Of a DNA stretch of 37,186 nt, positions 8,609 through 18,002 are shown piece after piece. The first letter of the stretch is position 1, and each line of letters starts with the position of its first letter. The position numbers and the translations under genes are program-made. Under the pieces are notes generated by a model. That model did no database searches. It worked only from the letters and a program-made list of their open reading frames with translations, and was not told the DNA's origin. Source of the stretch: Eubacterium sp. (GTDB lineage Bacteria; Bacillota; Clostridia; Lachnospirales; Lachnospiraceae); the NCBI GenBank assembly GCA_022776205.1, contig JALFIK010000024.1:1-37186 (forward strand), written 5' to 3'.

Positions 8609-10078
8609 ATGAAAAAAATTTTTACGAAATGGAAAGCCTGTTTTCTGGCAATTGCAGCAATCGTATCAATGTTACTCGGGATGATCGTTCCGACCCAGGC
8701 GGAGGAAACCTATGACAAGGATAAAACAGGGAGTATTACCCTCACATTAAATGATCTGGGAACAGATAAAGGCAATGTATCATTTTCCCTTTATCAGGTT
8801 GGAGATCTTGAGGAAAGTAACTCTGTTTCTTTCCGGCTGAAAGATAGTCTTGCCAAAAGTGGAGTGGATCTCCATAAGATCACATCGGCACAGGCCAACG
8901 TGGAGAGTGCAAAGAAACTCGTTCATGTGATTAAGGATGTGGGAATTAAGGCAGATAAAACAGTCGCAACAGACACAGTCGGAGTGGCAGTCTTTCCGAA
9001 TCTGTCTCAGGCCATGTATCTGATTGTTCAGTCAGGTCCTTCTGCTTACGGAACGGTTGATCCGTTTCTTGTGGCGGTTCCTTATATGGAGGATGGAAAG
9101 AATTGGATTTATGATGTGAAGGTTAGTCCGAAAGGACAAAAGAATGAGAGTATTACCCGTTCTCTCACCGTGACAAAGAAGCTGTATTATACAGATTCTA
9201 CGGGAAATACATATAAGATTCAGCCGGCAGATGACAGCTTTTATGTTGGCCTGTTCTGTGATGAGAGCGGAACAATCCCTTATCAGAAGGATTACCTGAA
9301 AAAACTCCATTTTCAGGGAACAAGCAGTGAATCTGCAACTTATGAGAATCTGCCAAAGGGAATTTATTATTTGTATGAGACGGATGAGAAGGGAACACCA
9401 ATTGCTTTTGATCAGAAACAAAATGATAAATTCGGACGACCATTTAAATGCGTCATTGGTGATGGAGACGTTGAAAGTGGAAGTAATCAGATAGAAATGG
9501 ATGTTTCCGGAGAGAAGAGTATTACGCTGAGCAATATTTTTTATAAATTACCGGATCAATACCTCATCGAGGGCGATCTTTCCATTAAGAAGTTAGTGAG
9601 AAAAGACGGAGAAGAGACGACGACCGATGATACATTCTATGCTTCTGTCTATAAGAAAACCAGTGATACGGATTCAGAGCTTGTTACAGTTGTTGAACTG
9701 AAACAAAATGATACAGTTACGGTTCCGGTGCCTCTGGATGAAGGAAAGAAAACGACCTTCATTATTGAGGAGACAGATAAGGACGGCAATGAGCTGGATC
9801 CTGATAATTTTGCATATAAAGTAAGTGGTGAGGGTGAGGTAGTCCTTTCCATGGATCAGACAACAGGATCTATTACATTGAAAAATACCGTTAAGGATAA
9901 GGATGATTCCGAAGAAGAGACAACAGATGATAAAGAGGATACAACAGGTTCAACGAAGAAGTCAAAGTCCGGGAAAACCGGTGACCAGACTCCGATCGGA
10001 ACCTGGATTGCCGTTGCGGTAATCGCGCTGCTTCTGGTAGTCTTTATCGTGATGAGAAAACGTAAAAGTAATAAATAG
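8609..10078 (+). CDS. Pilin-like / Cna-B-containing cell-wall-anchored surface protein
   Basis: N-terminal signal peptide, YDVKVSPK segment, Cna-B-like repeats, C-terminal KSGKTGDQTPIGTW + hydrophobic helix + RKRKSNK. Lies 16 nt after the sortase. Confidence 0.8.
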   Translation: MKKIFTKWKACFLAIAAIVSMLLGMIVPTQAEETYDKDKTGSITLTLNDLGTDKGNVSFSLYQVGDLEESNSVSFRLKDSLAKSGVDLHKITSAQANVESAKKLVHVIKDVGIKADKTVATDTVGVAVFPNLSQAMYLIVQSGPSAYGTVDPFLVAVPYMEDGKNWIYDVKVSPKGQKNESITRSLTVTKKLYYTDSTGNTYKIQPADDSFYVGLFCDESGTIPYQKDYLKKLHFQGTSSESATYENLPKGIYYLYETDEKGTPIAFDQKQNDKFGRPFKCVIGDGDVESGSNQIEMDVSGEKSITLSNIFYKLPDQYLIEGDLSIKKLVRKDGEETTTDDTFYASVYKKTSDTDSELVTVVELKQNDTVTVPVPLDEGKKTTFIIEETDKDGNELDPDNFAYKVSGEGEVVLSMDQTTGSITLKNTVKDKDDSEEETTDDKEDTTGSTKKSKSGKTGDQTPIGTWIAVAVIALLLVVFIVMRKRKSNK

Positions 10079-10086
10079 TTTGAAAT

Positions 10087-10118
10087 AGGCAGCTCCCAGG
10101 TGGAACTGCCTTTGTTCT
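10087..10118 (+). terminator. Terminator after pilin-like gene
   Basis: AGGCAG...CTGCCTTTGTTCTTT inverted repeat followed by a T-rich tract. Confidence 0.55.
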
Positions 10119-10244
10119 TTGATGGGAAATTTTTCTGTTTTCTGTTATTAAAAAAGTGCAGACACGAGAAGTCTTTCTTCCTGTAGTTCTTAGATTTCCA
10201 TACATACAAAATAATTTTGAAAACTAAAATTTTTTTATATAAAG

Positions 10245-10273
10245 GTTGACTTAAGGGAGAATGAGTGATAAAT
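10245..10273 (+). promoter_or_regulatory. Candidate sigma-A promoter for ridA
   Basis: TTGACT-N17-TAAATT upstream of 10313. Confidence 0.5.
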
Positions 10274-10312
10274 TATTATTGTAATAAAAAATAATTAAGG
10301 AAAGGTTGATGA

Positions 10313-10702
10313 ATGATGAAAAAAATTTTAAGTACAGATCAGGCACCACAGGCAATCGGACCGTACTCTCAGGGAGTAGATACAGGAAATCTTTTATTCC
10401 TTTCCGGTCAGATTCCAATCTGTCCTGAGAAGGGTGATATTGTTGCAACAGATATTGAAGGACAGACAAAACAGTCTCTTGAAAATGTGAAAGCTGTTCT
10501 TGCATCTGCAGGATGTACGATGGATAACGTTGTGAAAACCACAGTATTTTTAAAAGATATTGCAGACTTCGGGAAAATGAATGAAGTTTATGCTACCTAT
10601 TTCAGTGAAGGAAATTATCCGTCAAGATCTGCCGTTCAGGTTGGAGCTCTGCCAAAGGGTGCTTTAGTTGAGATTGAAGTTGTTGCGTTAAAGAATAATT
10701 AA
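10313..10702 (+). CDS. ridA: RidA family reactive intermediate/imine deaminase
   Basis: STDQAPQAIGPYSQGVDTGNLLFLSGQIP ... YPSRSAVQVGALPKGALVEIEVVALK is the RidA/YjgF signature. Confidence 0.95.
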   Translation: MMKKILSTDQAPQAIGPYSQGVDTGNLLFLSGQIPICPEKGDIVATDIEGQTKQSLENVKAVLASAGCTMDNVVKTTVFLKDIADFGKMNEVYATYFSEGNYPSRSAVQVGALPKGALVEIEVVALKNN

Positions 10703-10718
10703 TATTATACATTAGGAT

Positions 10719-10746
10719 GGAAAAGAGCCTTTCGGGGCTCTTTTTC
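10719..10746 (+). terminator. Terminator after ridA
   Basis: AAAAGAGCCTTTCGGGGCTCTTTTT. Confidence 0.85.
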
Positions 10747-10820
10747 TGTGTCAGAAAATGTTCCATTTTCCGGCATGGAAAGACCTTTCGGGGAGAGGTA
10801 CATTTCAAAGGAGAAAAAGA

Positions 10821-11996
10821 ATGTCAGCAATAGAAAATTGTAAATCAGCAGAAGAACTTACAGCCGAACTGATTCGAATTCAGAGCACGAATCCGGGCAC
10901 CGGTGAGCGGGAGATGAGAGAGGCTGTGGAATTATTTTTAAAAGGTTGTGATGTGCAAATTATTGAGGATGAGGTAGAGCCAGACCGGAAAAATGTGATT
11001 GCCACGCTCCCGGGAGATGAAAAGAAACCTGCTCTCGTCTGGATTTGTCATATGGATACGGTTGTGGAAGGAGAGGGATGGACGAGGGAACCCTTTGGGG
11101 GGAAGACAGAAGGAGAAAGAATTTATGGACGGGGTTCCTGTGATATGAAGTCCGGGCTTTCCTGTGCCCTCATGGTCTTTAGACGGGTGGCACAGGAAGT
11201 GGAGAAAGGAAAGAAAATGAAACGTTCTCTTCGAATGATCTGTACGGTGGATGAAGAAGGGGATATGAAAGGAGTAGATCACCTGATTGACAGGGGATAT
11301 GTCACAAAAGAGGATTATGTTCTTGACATGGAACCGACCGGAGGGGAAATCCAGATGGCACATAAAGGGCGTTTCTGGGTAGAATTGTCTGTCCATGGAA
11401 TTACGGCTCATGCCAGTAAACCAGAAGAAGGTGCGGATGCCATTGCAGCTGCAGCAAAAATTATTACTAAAATCAGAGAAAAGGTAGAAGAGTTTCCGGT
11501 GTCTGATAAAGAGATGGGAAAGACTACGGTTACTTTTGGACAGATTCAGGGGGGCTATCAGCCTTATGTCGTACCGGACGAATGTAAAATCTGGATGGAT
11601 TTTCGTCTGGCACCGCCGGTTACCGAAGAGGAGATGCTTAACATTACAGAAGAAACCTGTGAAAGTGTAAGAAAAGAAATCCATGGAATACGGACAGAAT
11701 ACCAAATCACTGGAAATCGCCCTTTTGTGGAGAAAAATGAAGAATCCGTTTTACTTGAAAATCTACGGAAAGCGGTTTATGAAGTGACCGGAGAAAAAAA
11801 GAAAGCAGGGGTATTCCCCGGTTATACAGATTCGGCAGTGATTGCGGGAAGGCTTGGAAACAGGGAGTGTATGTCCTATGGTCCGGGTGATCTAAAATAT
11901 GCACATAAACCGGATGAATTTGTTGAAAAAGAGGATATCAGACGATGTGAAGAAGTAATGGAATATCTGGTAAGGGAAATGTGTATGGAAAATTAG
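10821..11996 (+). CDS. M20 family metallopeptidase (ArgE/DapE-type deacylase)
   Basis: WICHMDTV, YGRGSCDMKSG, VDEEGD, HKGRFWVELSVHGITAHASKPEEGADAI motifs. Start placed at ATG 10821 behind AAGGAGAAAAAGA rather than the longer track ORF start at 10758. Confidence 0.88.
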   Translation: MSAIENCKSAEELTAELIRIQSTNPGTGEREMREAVELFLKGCDVQIIEDEVEPDRKNVIATLPGDEKKPALVWICHMDTVVEGEGWTREPFGGKTEGERIYGRGSCDMKSGLSCALMVFRRVAQEVEKGKKMKRSLRMICTVDEEGDMKGVDHLIDRGYVTKEDYVLDMEPTGGEIQMAHKGRFWVELSVHGITAHASKPEEGADAIAAAAKIITKIREKVEEFPVSDKEMGKTTVTFGQIQGGYQPYVVPDECKIWMDFRLAPPVTEEEMLNITEETCESVRKEIHGIRTEYQITGNRPFVEKNEESVLLENLRKAVYEVTGEKKKAGVFPGYTDSAVIAGRLGNRECMSYGPGDLKYAHKPDEFVEKEDIRRCEEVMEYLVREMCMEN

Positions 11997-12008
11997 GAAA
12001 GGAAAAAG

Positions 12009-12048
12009 AAACCGTCTGCAGATGAAGCAATTTCTGCAGACGGTTTTC
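12009..12048. terminator. Bidirectional terminator between M20 peptidase and carbamate kinase
   Basis: AAACCGTCTGCAGA-TGAAGCAATT-TCTGCAGACGGTTTT. Confidence 0.88.
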
Positions 12049-12068
12049 GTGATATAAAAGAGGATGGA

Positions 12069-13013
12069 TTAAAGATGGAAGGCAGTACCGGTCTCTCCGC
12101 GGATGGCATCTCTTGCCTTTTCAAGAAGAGTGATCACAGCGGTACGCCCCGGCTTTGACCCGGCAAAGTCAACAGCTGCCTGCACCTTTGGTAACATCGA
12201 TCCAGGAGCAAAGTGTCCTTCATTGATATATTGTTTTGCTTCTTTAACAGAAATGTCGGAAAGAAGTTTTTCTTCCGGTGTTCCGAAGTTAAGGGCTACC
12301 TTTTCTACTGCAGTGAGAATGATAAGGTAATCTGCATCAAGCTCTTTTGCAAGAAGACAGCTTGCGAAATCCTTATCAATTACGGCCCCGACACCCTTTA
12401 AATGATTTCCATGTCTCACAACGGGAATCCCTCCGCCTCCGCAGGCAATGACGAGGTTTTTGTCATTGACCATGGTACGGATCGTGTCAATTTCCACAAT
12501 CTCTGCAGGTTTTGGGGAGGCAACAACACGACGGTAACCTCTTCCGGCATCTTCTACCATAGTGTAGTGGAATTCTTTTTCTAAATTTTGGGCCTGCTCT
12601 TTTGTATAGAATTTTCCAATCGGTTTGGAAAGGTGATCAAAAGCAGGATCATCCGGGTCAACGCGTACCTGTGTGATCATGGTGGCAACCGGGATATCCG
12701 TCATATTACGATTCATGAGTTCCTCGCGGAGTGCGTTTTGCAGATCGTAGCCAATATAAGCCTGGCTCATAGCAACGCAGACCGACAGAGGGATGTTTGG
12801 CTGATCAGGATCTTCGTTACGCAGGGCGAGCATGGCGTTGTTTACCATGCCAACCTGCGGACCGTTACCGTGGGTTACCACAACCTCACAGCCTTCTTCG
12901 ATTAAATCGACGATGGCGCGGGCTGTGATTTTTACGGCATTCATCTGATCGGCAAGTGTGTTTCCCAGAGCGTTACCACCTAAAGCAATAACAATTCTTT
13001 TTTTCTTTGCCAT
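12069..13013 (-). CDS. arcC: Carbamate kinase
   Basis: RIVIALGGNALGN, VVTHGNGPQVGM, ACGGGGIPV, DKDFASCLLAKELDADYLIILTAVEKV, FAPGSMLPKVQAA. Confidence 0.96.
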   Translation of the reverse strand: MAKKKRIVIALGGNALGNTLADQMNAVKITARAIVDLIEEGCEVVVTHGNGPQVGMVNNAMLALRNEDPDQPNIPLSVCVAMSQAYIGYDLQNALREELMNRNMTDIPVATMITQVRVDPDDPAFDHLSKPIGKFYTKEQAQNLEKEFHYTMVEDAGRGYRRVVASPKPAEIVEIDTIRTMVNDKNLVIACGGGGIPVVRHGNHLKGVGAVIDKDFASCLLAKELDADYLIILTAVEKVALNFGTPEEKLLSDISVKEAKQYINEGHFAPGSMLPKVQAAVDFAGSKPGRTAVITLLEKARDAIRGETGTAFHL

Positions 13014-13037
13014 GATGAAATATACCCCCCTGTAATA

Positions 13038-14231
13038 TTATTCAAATACTCGTGGAGTAGATTTTTCTTCCAGTTTCTTTAAAACAGCTGCCGGATCTTT
13101 GAATTTAGCAAGGAAGATCATTGCAGCGATAATGTATGGCTTGTAGCTTGCTTCTTTGTATAACGGATCTCTGTAACGATCAAATACGGATGCATCTACT
13201 TCACCGGATTCACAGCTTACACCGGTAATATCTGCAGGCAGGCAGTGCATGTAAAGCGCTTGTCCGTTTTTCGTTGTTGCCATGAGTTCTTCGGTACATG
13301 CCCAGTCTTTATGCTGTGCATTTTGTGCGAGCAGTTCTTTTTCCAGTGCCTCGATACCTTCTGTATCACCGTTCCCGTAAAGCTCCGTACGTTTTTCCAT
13401 GGCAGCAAACGGAGCCCAGCTCTTTGGATATACAATATCAGCATCTTTGAAAGCTTCTGCCATGCTATTTGTTTTCGTGAAGGATCCGCCGGATTTTTCT
13501 GCGTTTGCTCTGGCAACGTCTTCTACTTCAGGGAATACTTCGTATCCTTCCGGATGAGCAAGAACCACATCCATACCAAAGCGGGTCATCAGTCCGATAA
13601 TTCCCTGAGGTACGGATAACGGCTTTCCGTAGGAAGGAGAGTAAGCCCATGTCATGGCAATCTTTTTTCCTTTTAAATTCTCTACACCGCCAAATTCATG
13701 AATAATGTGGAGCATGTCGGCCATGGCCTGTGTTGGATGATCGATGTCACACTGTAAATTTACAAGGGTAGGTTTCTGCTCTAAGATACCATCTTTATTT
13801 CCCTGTGTAACAGCGTCAACGACTTCATGCATGTATTTGTTTCCTTTTCCGATGTACATATCATCGCGGATTCCGATTACGTCAGCCATAAAGGAAATCA
13901 TGTTCGCTGTTTCACGCACAGTTTCACCATGGGCAACCTGGGATTTTCCTTCATCTAAATCCTGAACTTCCAGACCTAAAAGGTTGCAGGCAGAAGCGAA
14001 GGAAAAACGGGTTCTTGTGGAGTTGTCACGGAATAAGGAAATTCCGAGGCCACTCTCAAATACTTTTGTGGAGATGTTATTTTCTCTCATATAACGAAGC
14101 GCATCTGCCAGAGTAAAGACAGCCTCGATCTCATCATCTGTCTTTTCCCAGGTAAGGAAGAAATCTCCATTGTACATATCCTTAAAGTTTAATTTATTTA
14201 ATTTATCGATATAAGTCTGTAATGTTTTCAT
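13038..14231 (-). CDS. ygeW: YgeW-type (knotted) carbamoyltransferase
   Basis: FRDNSTRTRFSFASACNLLGLEVQDLDEGKSQVAHGETVRETANMISFMADVIGIRDD and HCLPADITGVSCESGEV; ygeX/ygeY context. Confidence 0.9.
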   Translation of the reverse strand: MKTLQTYIDKLNKLNFKDMYNGDFFLTWEKTDDEIEAVFTLADALRYMRENNISTKVFESGLGISLFRDNSTRTRFSFASACNLLGLEVQDLDEGKSQVAHGETVRETANMISFMADVIGIRDDMYIGKGNKYMHEVVDAVTQGNKDGILEQKPTLVNLQCDIDHPTQAMADMLHIIHEFGGVENLKGKKIAMTWAYSPSYGKPLSVPQGIIGLMTRFGMDVVLAHPEGYEVFPEVEDVARANAEKSGGSFTKTNSMAEAFKDADIVYPKSWAPFAAMEKRTELYGNGDTEGIEALEKELLAQNAQHKDWACTEELMATTKNGQALYMHCLPADITGVSCESGEVDASVFDRYRDPLYKEASYKPYIIAAMIFLAKFKDPAAVLKKLEEKSTPRVFE

Positions 14232-14281
14232 TATAAATCCTCCTGAAATATTTATATGTATTAAAAGCAGTTAAGAAATAA

Positions 14282-15595
14282 TTATTTTGCATACTGAGTC
14301 GGAAGTGCGGCGTATACGGCAGCGCAGGTTACAAGATCCTGTTTCCATGTTTTTTCGTTCGGAGCATGAGCCTGTGCTTCGGCACCAGGACCAAAGCCGA
14401 TGCAAGGAATGTTGTTTCTTCCCATGATGGAAACACCATTTGTGGAGAAAGTCCATTTGTCTGTTAACGGGCGGGCCTGTCTCATGGCCAGTGTTTCCGG
14501 TGCACCGATTCTCTTATCTCCGTAAAGTCCCTTGTAAGCCGCTTCTAATGCCTTGGTTACCTTGTGATCTTCCGGAATTGCCCAGGTTGGGAAGTAGCAT
14601 TCAATCTCGTAAACACATCCGGTGTAGGAAGGACGGTCATAGTTGTACATGGAAACAGTAACGTCGTCTCCGTATTTTTTTACACTTGGAAGAGCACGGA
14701 TTTCATCAAGACAGCTTTCCCATGTTTCCCCGAAAGTCATACGACGGTCAAGGGAGATAGAACAGGAGTCTGCAACTGCACAACGACTTGGTGAAGTGTA
14801 GAAAATCTGGGAAGTTGTTACGGTTCCGCGACCAAGGAAACGGGCTTCCTTCCAGTCTTTGTTGTATTTTGGATCAAGCATTTTTACAAGGCCTTTGATC
14901 TCTGTGCCGTCTTCTGCGTCATTTTCATTTAACGCACGGATATCCTGAAGAATGTCTGCCATTTTGTAGATTGCATTATCTCCTCGTTCCGGAGCGGAAC
15001 CGTGGCAGGAAACCCCTTTGACATCAACACGGATTTCCATACGTCCACGTTGTCCTCTGTAAATTCCTCCGTCGGTTGGCTCTGTGGAAACAACGAATTC
15101 CGGACGGATTTTATCTTCATTAATAATGTACTGCCAGCAAAGACCGTCACAATCCTCTTCCTGTACGGTACCGACAACCATGATTTTGTACCCGTCAGGG
15201 ATTAAGTTGAGATCTTTCATGATTTTTGCACCGTATACAGCGGAAACAATACCGCCACACTGATCGGAAACACCCCGGCCGCCGATTTCTGTCTCTGTCT
15301 CATAGCCCTCATATGGATCAAATTCCCAGTTGTCAATGTTTCCGATACCTACTGTATCAATGTGGGCATCATAGGCAATAATCTGGTCGCCCGTACCCAT
15401 AAAACCGATGACATTTCCCTGCGGATCAATGTTTACTTCGTCAAAACCGACTTTTTCCATCTCGGCAGCGATGGTTTCGATGTGAGCCTTCTCATCACAG
15501 CTTTCTCCCGGATTCTTAACGATTGCCCGTAAGAAAGCGGTCATGTCTTTTTCATATCCTTTTGCAGCTTCTTTTACTTTATCAAAATCAAACAT
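14282..15595 (-). CDS. ygeY: YgeY family M20 hydrolase (selenium-metabolism-associated)
   Basis: M20 motifs ([51 protein letters not shown]) and operon context with ygeX/ygeW. Confidence 0.9.
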   Translation of the reverse strand: MFDFDKVKEAAKGYEKDMTAFLRAIVKNPGESCDEKAHIETIAAEMEKVGFDEVNIDPQGNVIGFMGTGDQIIAYDAHIDTVGIGNIDNWEFDPYEGYETETEIGGRGVSDQCGGIVSAVYGAKIMKDLNLIPDGYKIMVVGTVQEEDCDGLCWQYIINEDKIRPEFVVSTEPTDGGIYRGQRGRMEIRVDVKGVSCHGSAPERGDNAIYKMADILQDIRALNENDAEDGTEIKGLVKMLDPKYNKDWKEARFLGRGTVTTSQIFYTSPSRCAVADSCSISLDRRMTFGETWESCLDEIRALPSVKKYGDDVTVSMYNYDRPSYTGCVYEIECYFPTWAIPEDHKVTKALEAAYKGLYGDKRIGAPETLAMRQARPLTDKWTFSTNGVSIMGRNNIPCIGFGPGAEAQAHAPNEKTWKQDLVTCAAVYAALPTQYAK

Positions 15596-15622
15596 TATTC
15601 GAATTCCTCCTGTAAAATGATT

Positions 15623-16870
15623 CTATTTTAAATCTTCAAATGGTTCTTTTTCTGTTCCGCATAATCCTTCCCATGTGATTTCATGATAGCGGTCCGGGTC
15701 GGTATCGCCCTCGGAAGAAACGAGGAGAACCTGCGAGTTTTCATCCAGTTTTAATGCATCCTTTAAATCTTTGTATTCCGGTTTTGTCATGATGGCATGG
15801 AGAAGTCCCATGGTTACGGATCCGGATTCCCCAGAGATGACCTGTTTATCCCCGCGGAGAGGACAGCCGTAAATTCTTGTTCCGTTTGCGCTTACCCAGT
15901 CCGGACAGGAAACAAAAGCACTGGCATGGTTTCTTAAAATATCCCAGGAAACAGTATTGGCTTCCCCACAGGCAAGCCCTGCCATGATGGTGAGCATGTC
16001 ACCGTCGACATCCACGCGGCTTCCGTCGGCTTTCACAGCGGAACGGTACAGACAGTCTGCCGCATTGGCCTCCGTGACAACCATGACTGGCGGATTCTCC
16101 TTAAACCGGTTTGCAAAATATCCGATCACTGCACCGGCAAGAGAGCCGACACCGGCCTGGATGAAAATGTGGGTTGGACGGCATCCGTCTTCTTCTAATT
16201 GTCTGTCCGCTTCCATGGCCAGGGTCCCGTATCCCTGCATGATCCAGGTAGGAATTTTTTCATATCCTTCCCATGCAGTATCCTGTACCATAATGCCGCG
16301 GGTTGTTTCTTCGGCTTCTTTTGCGGCTTTTCTTACGCAGTCATCATAGTTAAGATTCTCAATGGTGACTTCCGCATTTTCTTTTGCGATGTTATTAAGA
16401 CGGGTCTGGGTAGTTCCCTTAGGCATTCTTACGACACATTTTTGTCCAAGTTTGTTTGCTGCCCAGGCGACGCCACGTCCATGGTTTCCATCGGTGGCAG
16501 TAAAGAAGGTTGCCTGTCCGAATTCCTCTCTTAATTTATCGGAAGTCAGAACAGAATAAGGAACTTCACTGACGTCTTTGCCAAGTTCATCGGCAATGCA
16601 TCTTGCAATCGCATAAGAACCGCCAAGTACTTTGAAAGCATTTAACCCGAAACGATAGGACTCATCTTTCACATATACGCTTTTTAATCCCAGGTAATCT
16701 GCCAGATTGGAAAGCTTCGTAAGAGGAGTGACGTTATACTGGGGGAAACTTTTGTGAAAATTTCCGGCTTTGATCATCTCTTCTTTTGACATGTTCTTTA
16801 CCTGGACATCATCACTTTTTGCAATGTGATTGAGTGTCCATTTAATCTGTTTGTCTGCTAAATGACTCAT
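15623..16870 (-). CDS. ygeX: 2,3-diaminopropionate ammonia-lyase (PLP-dependent)
   Basis: YVKDESYRFGLNAFKVLGGSYAIARCIADELG (PLP Lys), FFTATDGNHGRGVAWAANKLG, QAGVGSLAGAVIGYF. ATG start at 16870 preferred over TTG at 16879. Confidence 0.93.
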   Translation of the reverse strand: MSHLADKQIKWTLNHIAKSDDVQVKNMSKEEMIKAGNFHKSFPQYNVTPLTKLSNLADYLGLKSVYVKDESYRFGLNAFKVLGGSYAIARCIADELGKDVSEVPYSVLTSDKLREEFGQATFFTATDGNHGRGVAWAANKLGQKCVVRMPKGTTQTRLNNIAKENAEVTIENLNYDDCVRKAAKEAEETTRGIMVQDTAWEGYEKIPTWIMQGYGTLAMEADRQLEEDGCRPTHIFIQAGVGSLAGAVIGYFANRFKENPPVMVVTEANAADCLYRSAVKADGSRVDVDGDMLTIMAGLACGEANTVSWDILRNHASAFVSCPDWVSANGTRIYGCPLRGDKQVISGESGSVTMGLLHAIMTKPEYKDLKDALKLDENSQVLLVSSEGDTDPDRYHEITWEGLCGTEKEPFEDLK

Positions 16871-16908
16871 AGTTATCAAAATCCTCCTGAAAATTAAGTA
16901 AGATAAAT

Positions 16909-17556
16909 TTATTTATTAATGTCTACGTAACTGTACAGGGTATATTTTGAAATACCGAAGTACTTTGCAACCTTGTCCCCTGATTTTGTTATTAGGAAAG
17001 CACCGGCATCATTTAAGAAGTTAATCGCTTTGATCTTATCTTCCTTTGACATAAGCGGGACGGGAACGCCCACAAGCCGGACAGATTCTTCGATGAGTTC
17101 GTCGAGAAGCTGATTCACATCATGTGTGATCGTTTTCGGTGAGGAATCCGGTTTCTCCTCGTCTCTGTCGTGACAGGCAATCAGGGAGTGAATGCTCGTC
17201 TCAATTGCGAGAAGACTTGTGATGTCATAGTTGATTGACAGAATATACCGGAGCGTTTCCGTCTCATCTTTAATATAGAGGGTACTCGATTTTAAAATTT
17301 TCCCGTTATCGGTTTTGGTCAGGTAGGCCAGCCTGTCTGTAAGAGTACCATGCTTCTCATAATGTTTCAGTGCATTAAGCACTGCTCCGGAAGATCCATC
17401 ACCGGTCTTTCTTCCGGTCACGTGCCCGTTTATGATGTAGACGATGGAATTTTCCGGGGAACGCTCATGAAGATCGTGAATGACGATTTCACAATTTTCT
17501 CCAAACTGGGCTGCCAGCCCGTCTGCTATTTGCCTGAGTATGTCCAGATATGCCAT
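16909..17556 (-). CDS. YheO/DauR-type PAS-HTH transcriptional regulator
   Basis: N-terminal YheO-like PAS (ADGLAAQFGENCEIVIHDLHERSPENSIVYIINGHVTGRKTGDG) and C-terminal HTH (AGAFLITKSGDKVAKYFGISKYTLYSYVD). First gene of the minus arm. Confidence 0.85.
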   Translation of the reverse strand: MAYLDILRQIADGLAAQFGENCEIVIHDLHERSPENSIVYIINGHVTGRKTGDGSSGAVLNALKHYEKHGTLTDRLAYLTKTDNGKILKSSTLYIKDETETLRYILSINYDITSLLAIETSIHSLIACHDRDEEKPDSSPKTITHDVNQLLDELIEESVRLVGVPVPLMSKEDKIKAINFLNDAGAFLITKSGDKVAKYFGISKYTLYSYVDINK

Positions 17557-17587
17557 GATATAACCTCGCTTTCCAGTAACATTGATT

Positions 17588-17631
17588 GGTCTCTCTACAC
17601 ACTACTATAACAGATAAATTTGGAAAATCAA
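17588..17631 (-). promoter_or_regulatory. Candidate promoter of the regulator-ygeXYW-arcC arm with GGTCTCTC motif at about the transcription start
   Basis: Minus strand TTGATT (plus 17626-17631), 16-nt spacer, TATAGT (plus 17604-17609). TTGGTCTCTC at 17586-17595. Confidence 0.5.
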
Positions 17632-17742
17632 GAGAAAAATCAAAAAAAATTTAGTGCAAAAAAATATTTTTTAGAGCAAGGTTCTGTTTTTTCTAATAAA
17701 TTGAAAAAATTATTTTTGTAAAAAAAAATTATTGAAAACCGG

Positions 17743-17771
17743 TTGCATATTGTGGTAAATGATGATAAAAT
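17743..17771 (+). promoter_or_regulatory. Candidate sigma-A promoter (distal) toward permease operon
   Basis: TTGCAT-N17-TAAAAT. Confidence 0.4.
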
Positions 17772-17971
17772 GAGGCCAATGAAAGTCGTATTTAGTAAAA
17801 ATACTAGTTTGATATTTTCTTAAACACTAAAGCATTGTCAGATTGCATGGACGTATAACTTGATATTCGAAGGTTTCAACACCAAAAAAATTTTGGTAAT
17901 GATGAAAAATTTGAAAATTCGTTATAAAGAACTGATAATGTTATATGGAAGATTTTCCTTCTTTTTCCCGG

Positions 17972-17996
17972 TTGGTCTCTCCGGTCTCTCTATAAT
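17972..17996 (+). promoter_or_regulatory. Tandem GGTCTCTC repeats next to TATAAT (proximal promoter of permease operon)
   Basis: TTGGTCTCTC C GGTCTCTC T followed by TATAAT (17991-17996). The repeats occupy the -35 region. Confidence 0.5.
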
Positions 17997-18002
17997 GGGA
18001 GT

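Noticed and set aside
10938-11705. 255-aa minus-strand ORF
   Set aside because: Fully antisense to the M20 peptidase gene; composition is that of a shadow ORF with no recognisable domain.
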